Positions 24,131 to 33,301 are shown, counted from the stretch's first letter. The stretch is DNA of 64,000 nt from Hymenobacter lapidarius (GCF_001816145.1 NZ_MDZB01000055.1:1-64000), one strand, 5' to 3'. The notes: a model not told the origin generated them from the letters alone. Translations and numbers: made by a program.

Positions 24131-26410
24131 CTAGTCCCCCAGCTTCCCCAGAATCTCCTGCGCGGCCGTGGCGATTACCGTGCCCGGACCGTACACGCCG
24201 GCCACGCCGGCATCGTAGAGATACTGGTAGTCCTGGGCTGGAATCACGCCGCCGGCTATTACCAGAATATCCTCGCGGCCAAGCTCCTTTAGCTCCGTGA
24301 GCAGCAGGGGGAGCAGGGTTTTGTGGCCGGCGGCGAGGCTGCTCACGCCCACCACGTGCACGTCGTTGTCTGCGGCTTGGCGGGCTACTTCGGCGGGCGT
24401 CTGAAAGAGGGGGGCAATGTCCACATCGAAGCCCACGTCGGCGAAGCTGGTGGCGATGATTTTGGCACCGCGGTCGTGGCCGTCCTGGCCCATTTTGGCC
24501 ACCAGCATGCGGGGGCGGCGGCCTTCGCGGGCCGCAAAATCTTCGGCCGCAGCGCGGGCGGCGGCGAAGGCTTCGTTGTGGTGCATTTCCTGCGAGTACA
24601 CACCCGATACCGTACGCGTGGTGGCCTGGTGCCGGCCGTACTGGGCTTCGAGGGCGTCGGATATTTCGCCGAGGGTGGCGCGAGCACGGGCGGCGGTCAC
24701 GGCCAGGGCTAATAAGTTATTTGAGTTAAGAGTTAAGAGTTGAGAGTTAAGGGTTGATTCGGCCGATGCTTCCGTTATTTCAGCTCTCAACTCATCACTC
24801 TTAACTTTTAACTCACCGAGGCGGCCAGCGGCCGCTTCGGTGATAGCCGCCAGCGCCACTTTCACGGCCACGTTATCCCGCGTGACGCGGATGTCTTTCA
24901 ACCGGGCAATCTGGCTTTCGCGCACCGCGTCGTTGTCGATATCAAGTACTTCGACCTCGGTTTTTTCGGTGGTCTGGTACTTGTTTACGCCCACGATGAT
25001 TTCGCGGCCCGCGTCGATGCGGGCCTGCTTGCGGGCGGCGGCTTCCTCGATGCGCAGCTTGGGCAGGCCGGTTTCGATGGCCTTGGCCATGCCGCCCAGC
25101 TCCTCTACTTCCTGAATGAGCGCCCAAGCCTTGTCGGCCAGTTCGTGGGTGAGGGTTTCCACGTAATAGGAGCCGCCCCAGGGGTCTACTACTTTGGTCA
25201 CGTCGGTTTCGTGCTGCAGGTAGAGCTGGGTGTTGCGGGCAATGCGGGCCGAAAAGTCGGTGGGCAGGGCAATGGCCTCGTCCAGGGCGTTGGTGTGCAG
25301 GCTTTGGGTGCCGCCAAGCACGGCGGCCAGCGCCTCAATGGCGGTGCGGGCCACGTTGTTGTAAGGGTCCTGCTCGGTGAGGGAGTAGCCCGACGTCTGG
25401 CAGTGCGTGCGCAGGGCCAGGCTTTTGGGGTTGGTGGGGTTGAACGCCTTGATGAGCTTGGCCCACAGCATGCGGCCGGCGCGCAGCTTGGCAATCTCCA
25501 TGAAGTGGTTCATGCCAATGGCCCAGAAGAAGCTCAGGCGCGGCGCAAACTCGTCAATCTTCATGCCCGCCGCCAGGCCGGCGCGCACGTATTCCAGGCC
25601 GTCGGCCAGGGTGTAGGCCAGCTCCAGGTCGGCGGTGGCGCCGGCTTCCTGCATGTGGTAGCCCGAGATGGAAATCGAGTTGAACTTGGGCATGAGGGCC
25701 GCCGTGTAGCTGAAAATATCGGCGATGATGCGCATGCTCGGCGCGGGCGGGTAGATGTAGGTGTTGCGCACCATGAACTCCTTCAGAATGTCGTTCTGAA
25801 TGGTGCCGGCCAACTTGTCCGGGCTCACGCCCTGCTCCTCGGCGGCCACAATGTAGAAGGCCAATATCGGCAGCACGGCCCCGTTCATGGTCATGCTCAC
25901 CGACATCTGGTCAAGCGGAATCTGGTCGAAGAGAATTTTCATGTCCTCCACCGAGTCGATGGCCACGCCGGCCTTGCCCACGTCGCCCTGCACGCGGGGG
26001 TGGTCCGAATCGTAGCCGCGGTGCGTGGCCAGGTCAAAGGCCACGCTCAGCCCTTTCTGCCCACCGGCCAGGTTGCGGCGGTAAAAGGCATTGCTGGCCT
26101 CGGCCGTCGAAAAGCCCGCGTACTGCCGGACGGTCCACGGGTTCTGCACGTACATCGAGGCATACGGCCCGCGCAGGTACGGCGCCTGCCCCGCCCCAAA
26201 ACCCAAGTGGTCGAGGCCGGCCACATCGGCCGCCGTGTACACGGGCTTCACCGCAATGCCTTCGGGGGTGAGCGAAGCAGCTGTTTCGGCCGCGGCAGCG
26301 CCGGGTATGGGAGCCGCGTCGTAGGGAATCGTGGAAAAGTCGGGCTTCATTTCGGGGTAGTTGTCAGTTGATAGTTGTCCGGTATTAGGTTGTTTTGGTG
26401 TATCAGCCAT
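24131..26410 (-). CDS. mcmA: Methylmalonyl-CoA mutase, large (catalytic) subunit, with an in-frame repeat insertion
   Basis: The product is 759 aa from ATG 26410; ATG 26350 ([11 protein letters not shown]) is an equally good start and matches the conserved N terminus. The enzyme is an adenosylcobalamin mutase interconverting succinyl-CoA and methylmalonyl-CoA. The TIM barrel carries [31 protein letters not shown] and [10 protein letters not shown]. The C-terminal B12 domain has the His ligand motif DGHDRG (about residue 640) and GVSSLAAGH. Between the two, about residues 532-563 ([12 protein letters not shown] region) are encoded by an inverted repeat absent from the usual linker. mcmB is upstream by 42 bp; MeaB is encoded at 4.8-5.8 kb. 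Confidence 0.94.
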   Translation of the reverse strand: MADTPKQPNTGQLSTDNYPEMKPDFSTIPYDAAPIPGAAAAETAASLTPEGIAVKPVYTAADVAGLDHLGFGAGQAPYLRGPYASMYVQNPWTVRQYAGFSTAEASNAFYRRNLAGGQKGLSVAFDLATHRGYDSDHPRVQGDVGKAGVAIDSVEDMKILFDQIPLDQMSVSMTMNGAVLPILAFYIVAAEEQGVSPDKLAGTIQNDILKEFMVRNTYIYPPAPSMRIIADIFSYTAALMPKFNSISISGYHMQEAGATADLELAYTLADGLEYVRAGLAAGMKIDEFAPRLSFFWAIGMNHFMEIAKLRAGRMLWAKLIKAFNPTNPKSLALRTHCQTSGYSLTEQDPYNNVARTAIEALAAVLGGTQSLHTNALDEAIALPTDFSARIARNTQLYLQHETDVTKVVDPWGGSYYVETLTHELADKAWALIQEVEELGGMAKAIETGLPKLRIEEAAARKQARIDAGREIIVGVNKYQTTEKTEVEVLDIDNDAVRESQIARLKDIRVTRDNVAVKVALAAITEAAAGRLGELKVKSDELRAEITEASAESTLNSQLLTLNSNNLLALAVTAARARATLGEISDALEAQYGRHQATTRTVSGVYSQEMHHNEAFAAARAAAEDFAAREGRRPRMLVAKMGQDGHDRGAKIIATSFADVGFDVDIAPLFQTPAEVARQAADNDVHVVGVSSLAAGHKTLLPLLLTELKELGREDILVIAGGVIPAQDYQYLYDAGVAGVYGPGTVIATAAQEILGKLGD
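24722..24815. repeat. Imperfect inverted repeat inserted in frame inside mcmA
   Basis: The left arm (24722-24751, TGAGTTAAGAGTTAAGAGT...) is a near-complement of the right arm (24784-24815, ...ACTCTTAACTTTTAACTCA). The repeat uses a 7-base unit (GTTAAGA / GTTGAGA) unlike surrounding GC-rich coding DNA. It keeps the mcmA frame open and adds about 30 residues to the inter-domain linker. Confidence 0.8.
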
Positions 26411-26443
26411 CAACAGGTGTTGACCACGGACAATAAACAACTA
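26358..26443. repeat. AT-richer inverted repeat at the mcmA start / mcmB-mcmA junction
   Basis: TAGTTGTCAGTTGATAGTTG plus TCCG (26358-26381) is a loose complement of CGGACAATAAACAACTA (26427-26443). The repeat spans the candidate starts of mcmA and most of the 42 bp junction with mcmB. It is the same style of low-complexity repeat as the one inside mcmA and may have displaced or extended the original start. Confidence 0.5.
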
Positions 26444-26452
26444 ATGAGCAGT

Positions 26453-28234
26453 TTAGCGCCCTTGCAGGCGGTCCAGGACTTGTTCAGTGGTGTAGCCCTG
26501 CACCTTCATTTCCTGGAAGCCAAAGACCCGGACGGCCTCTTGCAGCGTGGGCATGTCAGAGCTGAGCAACGTGGGCGGAATGAACAGCTGCTTCTCGGTC
26601 GGAATCTGGTAGATGAAGCGCGCAAACCGCTGGAACTGCTCCGGAGTGGCATACATCAGGGTGGCTTCTTCGGGCGACGAATACAGCAAGGAGACTGTGC
26701 CTTTGGGGTGGCTGGCCGCCATTTCGGGCCGCTCGTGGGGCAGCAGTGTGTTCAGGAACGACTCCAGGATAATCTGGTTGGTGTTCGTGCCCAGCAGCAC
26801 CACGGCCGCGCGTTTGCTCTTCCTTTCCCGGCGCTCAAAGTGCAGGGCTGTGGCCAGGCGCAACACCTCGGTGGGGTACGTAGCGCGCGTCACGTCAAAC
26901 GACGCCGAGCGCAGCAGCTTTTTGGGGTGGAAGCTAAACTGCTCGCCCCGGTTCTGGAAGCGGTTGGTGCCCACCACCACCTGCTGGCCACTGGCAATGC
27001 GCCGGAACGTTTCGGTGGCCGCCTCCTTGATTTCTTCTTGCATCAGGCCGCGCACTTGGGGCAGGCCCCCGGCGGCTTCCATGCGTTGGAAATGCACCCA
27101 GGCCTCGCGGGCCAGCTGGTCCGTAAGCGTTTCGAGGTAGTAGGAGCCGGCGGCCGGGTCCTGCACCTGGCCCAGCCCTGATTCTTCGCGCAGCAGCACG
27201 GAGAGGTTGCGCGCCAAGCGGCCCGAAAAGTCGTTGGGCTCCGCGTACAGGCTGTCAAACGGCGCCACCGACAAGGAATCGGCCCCGCCTAGCACGGCGC
27301 TCATGGCCTCCGTGGTGTGGCGCAGCAGGTTGGTGTGCGAGTCGAGGGTGGTTTGCGTCCAGGAAGAAGTGGCGGCGTGGATGCGCAGCTGCCCGTTCAG
27401 TGCCTCAGGCAGCCCAAAGCCGTGCAGCAGCGTGGCCCACAGCCGCCGCAGCGCCCGCAGCTTGGCTATTTCGAGGAAGTAGCTGGGGCCAACGGCCACG
27501 TGCACGTGCAGGGCCCCGGCCACCTGCGCCGCGCTGATTTCCTCACTGGGCACATCGGCCAGCAAGGCAGCGGCGGCGTTCAGCGCAAAGGCAATTTGTT
27601 GGGTAGCAGTAGCGCCCCGGTCGCCAAAAAAGGCCGCGTTAACCGCCAGGGCCCGAAAGTCGGGCATGCCCGTGGTCAGGCTCACACAGCGGCGCAATTC
27701 GTCGCGGTGGTCTGCCGTAGCTGCCCCTTCAGGCCCGCCTGCTGACCGGAAACGCATAAACCCGCGCAGTGCCGTGCCGGGGGCTGCATCCACGAGCTGG
27801 CTCAGCAGGTCGGCGGCGCCGGCCGTCACGGTGTAGCCCACGTAGGTGCGGGCCAGGGGGAGCTGTTCGGCCAGGTAGTGCACGGCAAAGGTCGGGGCGT
27901 CGGGCAGCACGAAATGAATGCCGTCGGCGCCGTTGCGCAGGGCGGCGGCGGCCAGGTCAATCTGGTTGCGGCCATCGCCGGCCTCCACCGTCAGGGTGGG
28001 CACGTTCAGCCAGGGTACCTGCGGGTGGGGCAGGGGAGTGGGCAGCGTGCCCAGGGCCGCCAGGGCTTCGCGGTGGTAAAAAGGCTCCACGTTGAAGCCG
28101 TCGGGCAGGTGCCAGCGCAGGGTGGCCGGGTCCTGCCCCTTCAGGTCGCGGGCCAGGCGGGCCTGCCACTCGGCCGTGGTCACGGCCGGAAATTCAGCGA
28201 AGGAAACAGGCGTAGCCACGGGGGTATCAGACAT
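26453..28234 (-). CDS. mcmB: Methylmalonyl-CoA mutase, small subunit
   Basis: The product is 593 aa from ATG 28234 (MSDTPVATPVSFAEFPAVTTAEW); an ATG at 28249 is also possible, and the frame further upstream is non-homologous. It is the catalytically inert partner of McmA: the barrel is kept (LARDLKGQDPATLRWHLPDGFNVEPFY, SYFLEIAKLRALRRLW, AAGSYYLETLTDQLA) but the C-terminal B12 fold lacks a DxHxxG motif. Together the subunits form the heterodimeric mutase of propionate metabolism. mcmA follows after 42 bp, so the genes are co-transcribed. A 475 bp gap separates it from the divergent 5'-nucleotidase genes. Confidence 0.92.
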   Translation of the reverse strand: MSDTPVATPVSFAEFPAVTTAEWQARLARDLKGQDPATLRWHLPDGFNVEPFYHREALAALGTLPTPLPHPQVPWLNVPTLTVEAGDGRNQIDLAAAALRNGADGIHFVLPDAPTFAVHYLAEQLPLARTYVGYTVTAGAADLLSQLVDAAPGTALRGFMRFRSAGGPEGAATADHRDELRRCVSLTTGMPDFRALAVNAAFFGDRGATATQQIAFALNAAAALLADVPSEEISAAQVAGALHVHVAVGPSYFLEIAKLRALRRLWATLLHGFGLPEALNGQLRIHAATSSWTQTTLDSHTNLLRHTTEAMSAVLGGADSLSVAPFDSLYAEPNDFSGRLARNLSVLLREESGLGQVQDPAAGSYYLETLTDQLAREAWVHFQRMEAAGGLPQVRGLMQEEIKEAATETFRRIASGQQVVVGTNRFQNRGEQFSFHPKKLLRSASFDVTRATYPTEVLRLATALHFERRERKSKRAAVVLLGTNTNQIILESFLNTLLPHERPEMAASHPKGTVSLLYSSPEEATLMYATPEQFQRFARFIYQIPTEKQLFIPPTLLSSDMPTLQEAVRVFGFQEMKVQGYTTEQVLDRLQGR

Positions 28235-28709
28235 AGGAAGGGGGCTCATCGAAGCAGCATTTACGGCAGGCGCGCTCGTGAGAAGGCGAAACCGGGAATG
28301 GGCCGAAAGATACCGCGCCCGCCTCAAAGGCCGCGCCGCAAAGGATTGTAGGGCGAGCCAAAACCCCAATCTTAGCGTTACCAGCAAAATAGATTTCGCT
28401 CCGACAGCTGCGAAATGGCAGTCCATCATTCTACCACCTTCTTCATCGTTTAAGGAGGCGCTTGGCTAGCTGCGGGCAGAACACAGCGGCATCTTCAGGT
28501 ACAGCCGTTTATACAAAGCGCTTATCACCACGTCCTCAGCAGTGCTGCGCTTTAACCTTTTCTAGCTGGTCCCAACCGGCGCTTCTGCTTTTTCCGCGAG
28601 CGGGACTTCATAATATCGGAGCGGCGTTGGGCAGCAGATTTGTTGGCCCAATCATCCTGCGCCGGCCCCGCAAACCAACTACCTTTGCAACTCGTCACTT
28701 AGCTAAAAA
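28235..28709. other. 475 bp divergent intergenic region
   Basis: This lies between mcmB (minus) and the 5'-nucleotidase genes (plus). TACCTTTG at 28680-28687, fitting TAnnTTTG, is the only regulatory-looking element seen; it sits 23 bp before the ATG at 28710. No convincing gene or RNA is seen; the open frames across it have no natural protein character. Confidence 0.5.
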
Positions 28710-29465
28710 ATGCGCCTTTCTTGCTTTCGCGTTCCCGTTCTTGGTTTGCTTACGTTGCTGGGCTCCTGCCAGCGCGCCGCCTATGTGCCCAAGGCCAGTT
28801 TTGCACCCGTCACCAGCCAGCCGGTTGGCAAAACACAGCCCGAAGACCCCGCCGTGGCCGCCATCATTGCGCCGTACCACGACAAAGTGACCAGCCAGAT
28901 GCAGGAAGTGCTGGGCACCGCGCCGGTAGCGCTGGTTAAGGCGCCCGGCGAGTCGCCGCTGTCCAACTTCGTGGCCGATTTGCAGCGGGCCCGGGCCAGC
29001 CAGGCGCTGGGCCAGCCCGTGCCGCTGGGCGTGATGACCAACGGCGGCCTGCGCGCGGGTTTGGCGGCCGGCCCCGTCACGCTGGGTTCCGTGTTTGAGC
29101 TCATGCCGTTCGAAAACGAGCTGGTGGTGCTCGACGCGCCCGGCCCCGTGGTGCAGCAGCTGTTCGAGTTCGCAGCCAAAGTCAAAATGGCGGTATCCGG
29201 CGCTACCTACGCCGTTACCTTCGACGGCCTGCCCAAGGACATCCGCATCGGCGACCAGCCGTTCGACATCAACCAGGACAGAACCTGGGCCATTGCCATT
29301 TCCGACTACTTGGCCGACGGCGGCGACAACATGGTGTTTTTCAAAACCCTCACGCCCCGCCCCACCAACGTGCTGCTTCGCACCGCCATTGCCGACCACA
29401 TTCGCGCCCTCACTAAGGAGGGTAAGGCCGTGACCGCCAAGGTGGAAGGCCGTGTAAAGCAGTAA
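28710..29465 (+). CDS. 5'-nucleotidase C-terminal domain lipoprotein
   Basis: The product is 251 aa with a lipoprotein signal (MRLSCFRVPVLGLLTLLGSC, Cys20 as acceptor). The mature part is the substrate-binding C-terminal domain of UshA-type 5'-nucleotidases: ESPLSNFVADLQRA, MTNGGLRAGLAAGPVTLGSVFELMPFENELV, and the late SDYLADGGDNM base-stacking loop. It has no metallophosphatase domain; that is encoded by the next gene, 28 bp downstream. The two presumably act together at the cell envelope to release phosphate from nucleotides. Confidence 0.9.
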   Translation: MRLSCFRVPVLGLLTLLGSCQRAAYVPKASFAPVTSQPVGKTQPEDPAVAAIIAPYHDKVTSQMQEVLGTAPVALVKAPGESPLSNFVADLQRARASQALGQPVPLGVMTNGGLRAGLAAGPVTLGSVFELMPFENELVVLDAPGPVVQQLFEFAAKVKMAVSGATYAVTFDGLPKDIRIGDQPFDINQDRTWAIAISDYLADGGDNMVFFKTLTPRPTNVLLRTAIADHIRALTKEGKAVTAKVEGRVKQ

Positions 29466-29493
29466 AAAAACTGGACAATATCCTATATATCCG

Positions 29494-30435
29494 ATGACTA
29501 CTCGCCGCGATTTTCTCCGTCAATCCCTGCTGGGCACCGCCGGCCTCACCGTGCTGGGTGGCCTGGCCCCTTCGGCCGAAGCCGCTACTGCCGCTAAGGG
29601 TCCGGTCAAGCTGACCATTCTGCACACCAACGACATGCACTCCCGCATCGAGCCCTTTCCCGACAACGGCGGGCAGTGGGCCGGGCTGGGCGGCATGGCG
29701 CGGCGCGCGGCCCTCATCAAAGACATTCGCAGCAAAGAAGCCAACGTGCTGCTCCTGGATTCGGGTGATATTTTCCAAGGCACGCCCTATTTCAACTTCT
29801 TTGGGGGCGAACTGGAGTACAAGCTCATGAGCCAGATGAGCTACGATGCCAGCACCCTCGGCAACCACGATTTCGACAACGGCCTGGAAGGCCTGCAGCG
29901 CCAGTTGCCCAACGCCACCTTCCCGTTTCTGGTAGCAAACTACGATTTCTCCAAAACCCCCATGGCGGGCAAGATTGCGCCCTACAAGGTGTTTGAGAAG
30001 CAGGGCATCCGCATCGGCGTATTTGGCCTGGGCATTGAGCTGGCCGGGCTGGTTGCCGACAAGAACTTCGGCGCTACCGTCTACCTCGACCCCGTAGCCA
30101 AGGCCAAAGAGACGGCCGCCCAGCTGCGCGGCCCCGAAAAGTGCGACCTGGTCATCTGCCTCTCGCACCTCGGCTACAAGTACCAGAGCGCCAAGGTGGA
30201 TGACTGTAAGCTAGCCGCCCAAGTTTCCGGCATCGACCTGATACTGGGCGGCCACACGCACACGTTCATGGACGCGCCCGAACCCATTGCCAGCCCCGAC
30301 GGCCGCTCCACGCTCATCAACCAGGTGGGCTGGTCGGGTATAAATCTGGGAAGGCTGGATTATGAATTTTCGCCGAAAACCAAACGTGGCGGATTGGCAA
30401 GTGCCTCTGTGGTACCGGTTACGGCTGCCTGTTAA
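29494..30435 (+). CDS. Tat-exported metallophosphoesterase (5'-nucleotidase N-terminal domain)
   Basis: The product is 313 aa. It begins with a twin-arginine signal (TTRRDFLRQSLLGTAGLTVLGG). The calcineurin-like catalytic domain is complete: TILHTNDMHSR (metal ligands D and H), LLLDSGDIFQGTP, STLGNHDFDNG, CLSHLGYK, and GGHTHTFMD. It lacks the C-terminal nucleotide-binding domain, which the preceding gene supplies. The use of a Tat signal for this half and a lipoprotein signal for the other implies assembly after separate export. dnaA follows. Confidence 0.92.
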   Translation: MTTRRDFLRQSLLGTAGLTVLGGLAPSAEAATAAKGPVKLTILHTNDMHSRIEPFPDNGGQWAGLGGMARRAALIKDIRSKEANVLLLDSGDIFQGTPYFNFFGGELEYKLMSQMSYDASTLGNHDFDNGLEGLQRQLPNATFPFLVANYDFSKTPMAGKIAPYKVFEKQGIRIGVFGLGIELAGLVADKNFGATVYLDPVAKAKETAAQLRGPEKCDLVICLSHLGYKYQSAKVDDCKLAAQVSGIDLILGGHTHTFMDAPEPIASPDGRSTLINQVGWSGINLGRLDYEFSPKTKRGGLASASVVPVTAAC

Positions 30436-30480
30436 AAGCACGACAAAAGCAAGGGGATTTCGGCTTTTTTAAGTGCAGAG

Positions 30481-30489
30481 TTTTCCACA
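30481..30489 (+). promoter_or_regulatory. DnaA-box-like site upstream of dnaA
   Basis: TTTTCCACA fits the DnaA-box consensus TTWTNCACA and lies 100 bp before the dnaA ATG. Only this one site was seen between 30436 and 30588. It could allow DnaA autoregulation; a single box does not make an origin. Confidence 0.45.
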
Positions 30490-30588
30490 ATTTTGTGCCC
30501 CTCTAAAAAATTGGCCTGCTTTCGCGCGGTTCAGTTTTATTGCATTTTTTGTCCCCGGTTCGCACCCGGCTGTTGTCTAACTGCACTC

Positions 30589-32148
30589 ATGCTCAAAGAT
30601 TTTCGTACGGTTTGGGCTGGCTGTTTGCGCAGCATCTCGGCGGAAATCGGGGAGCAGAGTTTCAAGACCTGGTTCCAGCCTATTGTCCCGGTTGAACTCA
30701 AAAGCAACGTCCTGACCATTCAGGTGCCCAGTGCTTATTTCTACGACTGGCTGGAGGAACACTACGTGGACGAGCTGCGCCGGGCGCTCTACAAGGAGTT
30801 GGGCGCCGATGGCCGCCTCGAATACAGCGTGGTGGTGGACCAAGGCAACGACCATACCCCGCCCCGGGCCCTGCACCTGCCGCCGCCCCGCAAAGCCGCC
30901 GCGCCCGACCCGCGCGATGCCCCCCAAAGCCCATCGCCCGCGCCCATGGGCAACCCGCTGGCCGGCAGTGGCCGGGCCGCCTCGGCGCGCTACGTATCGT
31001 CAGGCGCGGTGCGTACCACGCCGCGCGGCAATAACTTCAGCAACAGCGCGAGCAACGCCGACACGCTGGCGCCGCCCCGCAACCCCTTCGACACGGCCAA
31101 ACCCGTGGACGGCAACCTCGTGCCGTCGCAGCTCAACGGCTCGTACACGTTCGATAACTACATTGAGGGCGACTGCAACCGCTTGGCCCGCTCGGCGGGC
31201 CTGGCCGTGGCCAACAAGCCCGGCACCACCAGCTTCAACCCGCTGATGGTGTACGGCGGCGTGGGCCTGGGCAAAACGCACCTCGTGCAGGCCATCGGCA
31301 ACCACATCAAGGCCACGGCGCCCGAGCGATTTGTGCTCTATGTGTCGGCGGAGAAATTCACCAACCAGTTCATCGACAGCGTGCAGCGCGCGCAGGTGCA
31401 GGACTTCGCCAATTTCTACCTGCAGGTCGATGCCCTGATTCTGGACGACGTGCAGTTCCTGGCCAACAAGGGCAAGACGCAGGAGATGTTCTTCCACATT
31501 TTCAACCACTTGCACCAGTCCGGCAAGCAGATTGTGATGACCTCCGACCGGCCGCCCAAAGACCTGCAAGGCCTGGAAGACCGGCTGCTGAACCGCTTTA
31601 AGTGGGGCCTGACGGCCGACGTGCAAAGCCCCGACTTTGAGACGCGGGTGGCCATCATCCGCAACAAGATGGAGCAGGACGGCATCGATATTCCACCGGA
31701 CCACGTGGTGGACTACCTCGCCAACTCGGTGCACACCAACGTGCGCGAGCTGGAAGGCGTAATTGCCTCGCTGGTAGCCCAGAGCAGCCTTTCGCGCCGC
31801 GACATTGACTTGGAAATGGTGAAGCAGGCCCTGCGCCACATCATTGAAGAGGTGGAAGCCGAAGTGAACCTGGACTTCATTCAGAAGACCGTGGCCGCCT
31901 ATTTCAACATCTCGGTAGAGCTGCTGAAGGACAAAACCCGCAAAAAAGAAGTGGTGACGGCCCGGCAGGTAGCCATGTACTTTGCCAAGCACCACACCGC
32001 CCACACCCTGAAAACCATTGGTTTCCATTTCGGGGGGCGCGACCATACCACGGTGATGCACTCGGTGCAAACGGTATCGGACTTGGTTGATTCGGACAAA
32101 AAATTCCGCGACCAAGTGGACGAGCTGCGGAAGAAGTTCGCGAAATAA
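30589..32148 (+). CDS. dnaA: Chromosomal replication initiator DnaA
   Basis: The product is 519 aa from ATG 30589 (MLKDFRTVWAGCLRSISAEI); the frame is open upstream to 30493 but the family starts here. Domain I covers residues 1-85. Domain II is an unusually long Pro/Ala/Ser-rich linker (~85-190). Domain III is the AAA+ ATPase with Walker A GGVGLGKTH, Walker B LILDDVQFL and sensor-like TSDRPPKDL. Domain IV is the DNA-binding helix-turn-helix with GGRDHTTVMHSV. It initiates replication by binding DnaA boxes. It is a single gene, with no dnaN neighbour. Confidence 0.97.
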   Translation: MLKDFRTVWAGCLRSISAEIGEQSFKTWFQPIVPVELKSNVLTIQVPSAYFYDWLEEHYVDELRRALYKELGADGRLEYSVVVDQGNDHTPPRALHLPPPRKAAAPDPRDAPQSPSPAPMGNPLAGSGRAASARYVSSGAVRTTPRGNNFSNSASNADTLAPPRNPFDTAKPVDGNLVPSQLNGSYTFDNYIEGDCNRLARSAGLAVANKPGTTSFNPLMVYGGVGLGKTHLVQAIGNHIKATAPERFVLYVSAEKFTNQFIDSVQRAQVQDFANFYLQVDALILDDVQFLANKGKTQEMFFHIFNHLHQSGKQIVMTSDRPPKDLQGLEDRLLNRFKWGLTADVQSPDFETRVAIIRNKMEQDGIDIPPDHVVDYLANSVHTNVRELEGVIASLVAQSSLSRRDIDLEMVKQALRHIIEEVEAEVNLDFIQKTVAAYFNISVELLKDKTRKKEVVTARQVAMYFAKHHTAHTLKTIGFHFGGRDHTTVMHSVQTVSDLVDSDKKFRDQVDELRKKFAK

Positions 32149-32205
32149 TACTGAGGTAGAGACGCAACATTTTGGGTGTCTACCCCTTATGTCACGAGAA
32201 CCGCT

Positions 32206-32703
32206 CTAGGCGGTAGCGGTGGGGCTGCTGGTTTCCACCAGCTGCACGCCGTGGTTGCTGGCAAACTCCCGTACCTGCTCCCGGAAGCGCTTTTTGCGCA
32301 ATTTCCCTTTTACTTCCCGCAAGTTGAGAGCGTAGACTTCGCCGTCTTTTTGCTGCACGCGCAGCATCATGGGGCGGAGCTCCAGGGCAGCTATTTTCTC
32401 GGCGGCAAATACCTGTTTGGCGCGGAAGAGGCCGGCTTTGTGCACAATGTAGCCCGGCGTGAACTCAAGGTAGCTCTGGGTGCCGAAAATGGGCGCGTTG
32501 TGCACCAGGATGTAGCCAATGTAGACAAAAGTGAACACCAGGAATACCCAGTGCAGGAAGTGGTAGTCGTTGGCATTGCTGTCGCCCCACATGGAGAACA
32601 GCACGTAGGACAGCCAAAAGCCGCCGATGGCTAGCTGCCCCCAAAAGGGAATGCGGGAGGTGTTGGCGGGGCGAAGGCGGATGCGGGTGGTACCAGTGGG
32701 CAT
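32206..32703 (-). CDS. Small membrane protein with PH-like domain
   Basis: The product is 165 aa. Two membrane segments lie at ~22-40 and ~48-68. A cytosolic C-terminal half follows (SYLEFTPGYIVHKAGLFRAKQVFAAEKIAALEL ... YALNLREVKGKLRKKRFREQVREFA) whose strand pattern resembles bacterial PH-like domains. No family was recognised with certainty. It is convergent with dnaA and separated from the OsmC gene by an inverted repeat. Confidence 0.6.
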   Translation of the reverse strand: MPTGTTRIRLRPANTSRIPFWGQLAIGGFWLSYVLFSMWGDSNANDYHFLHWVFLVFTFVYIGYILVHNAPIFGTQSYLEFTPGYIVHKAGLFRAKQVFAAEKIAALELRPMMLRVQQKDGEVYALNLREVKGKLRKKRFREQVREFASNHGVQLVETSSPTATA

Positions 32704-32750
32704 GGGGCAAATTTAGGGTCTAGATTTTTGTAGTCTATAATGAAAGCAGA

Positions 32751-32841
32751 ACGTCATGCTGAGCTTGCCGAAGCTCTCTGCCGTGCCACTCAAATTAATT
32801 GGTTGCGCGGCAGAGAGGCTTCGGCAAGCTCAGCATGACGT
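32751..32841. repeat. Inverted repeat of the CGTCATGCTGAGC family
   Basis: Arms of 33-34 bases (32751-32783 and 32808-32841) match except for one bulged base. The arms read ACGTCATGCTGAGCTTGCCG then GAAG-CTCTCTGCCG; the centre is about 24 bases. It lies in the gap between two minus-strand genes, the OsmC gene (stop 32867) and the PH-like membrane protein gene (start 32703). Confidence 0.9.
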
Positions 32842-32866
32842 TGCTCTAGCTTTTTTCGGACAAAAA

Positions 32867-33301
32867 CTACCCCACAAACTTCGCGTCGAGCGTCATTTCG
32901 GGTACGGCGCTCAGGGCTTTGGATACCGGGCAGTTGGCCTTGGCGTCTTCGGCGTGCTTCTGGAAGTCTTCGGCGGTGATGTTGCCGCCGCTCACGCGGC
33001 CTTCGGTGCTCACGTGGATGCGCTCGATGACGGGGTGGCCGTTGTTGGGATTCATCGTCACAGTCGACGACGTGGTGATGCTTTCAACCTGGTGGCCGTG
33101 CTTGGTGAGCACGCTGGTCAGGTACATGGTGTAGCAGCCGGCGTGGGCCGCGCCGATGAGTTCTTCGGGGTTGGTGCCCTGCTTGCCTTCGAAGCGGCTG
33201 CCAACGGAATACGGGGCATTGAGCGCGCCGCTTTCGGTGCTGAGCGTGCCGCTGCCTTTGATGTCGCCGGTCCAGGCGGCGGTTCCTTTGTGGTCTGCCA
33301 T
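32867..33301 (-). CDS. OsmC family peroxiredoxin-like protein
   Basis: The product is 144 aa from ATG 33301 (MADHKGTAAWTGDIKGSG). The two reactive cysteines of the OsmC/Ohr family are visible: Cys56 (AAHAGCYTM) and Cys124 (ANCPVSKAL). Motif GTNPEELIGAAHA is typical of the OsmC branch. The enzyme reduces organic hydroperoxides with a thiol cofactor in the cytoplasm. The upstream 20 in-frame residues are not part of the family. It is a single-gene unit, divergent from the GH3 gene. Confidence 0.92.
   Translation of the reverse strand: MADHKGTAAWTGDIKGSGTLSTESGALNAPYSVGSRFEGKQGTNPEELIGAAHAGCYTMYLTSVLTKHGHQVESITTSSTVTMNPNNGHPVIERIHVSTEGRVSGGNITAEDFQKHAEDAKANCPVSKALSAVPEMTLDAKFVG

Noticed and set aside
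24722..24815. CRISPR-like repeat
   Set aside because: The units are short, adjoining and inverted, with no spacers or cas genes.
25145..26371. 408-codon open frame on the plus strand
   Set aside because: Antisense shadow of mcmA; composition (G, V, H, R) reflects the complementary codons.
28462..28890. 142-codon plus-strand frame before the 5'-nucleotidase genes
   Set aside because: It runs into the well-supported gene at 28710 in another frame and has no family similarity.
30436..30588. Replication origin next to dnaA
   Set aside because: Only one DnaA-like box and no AT-rich unwinding element cluster were found.
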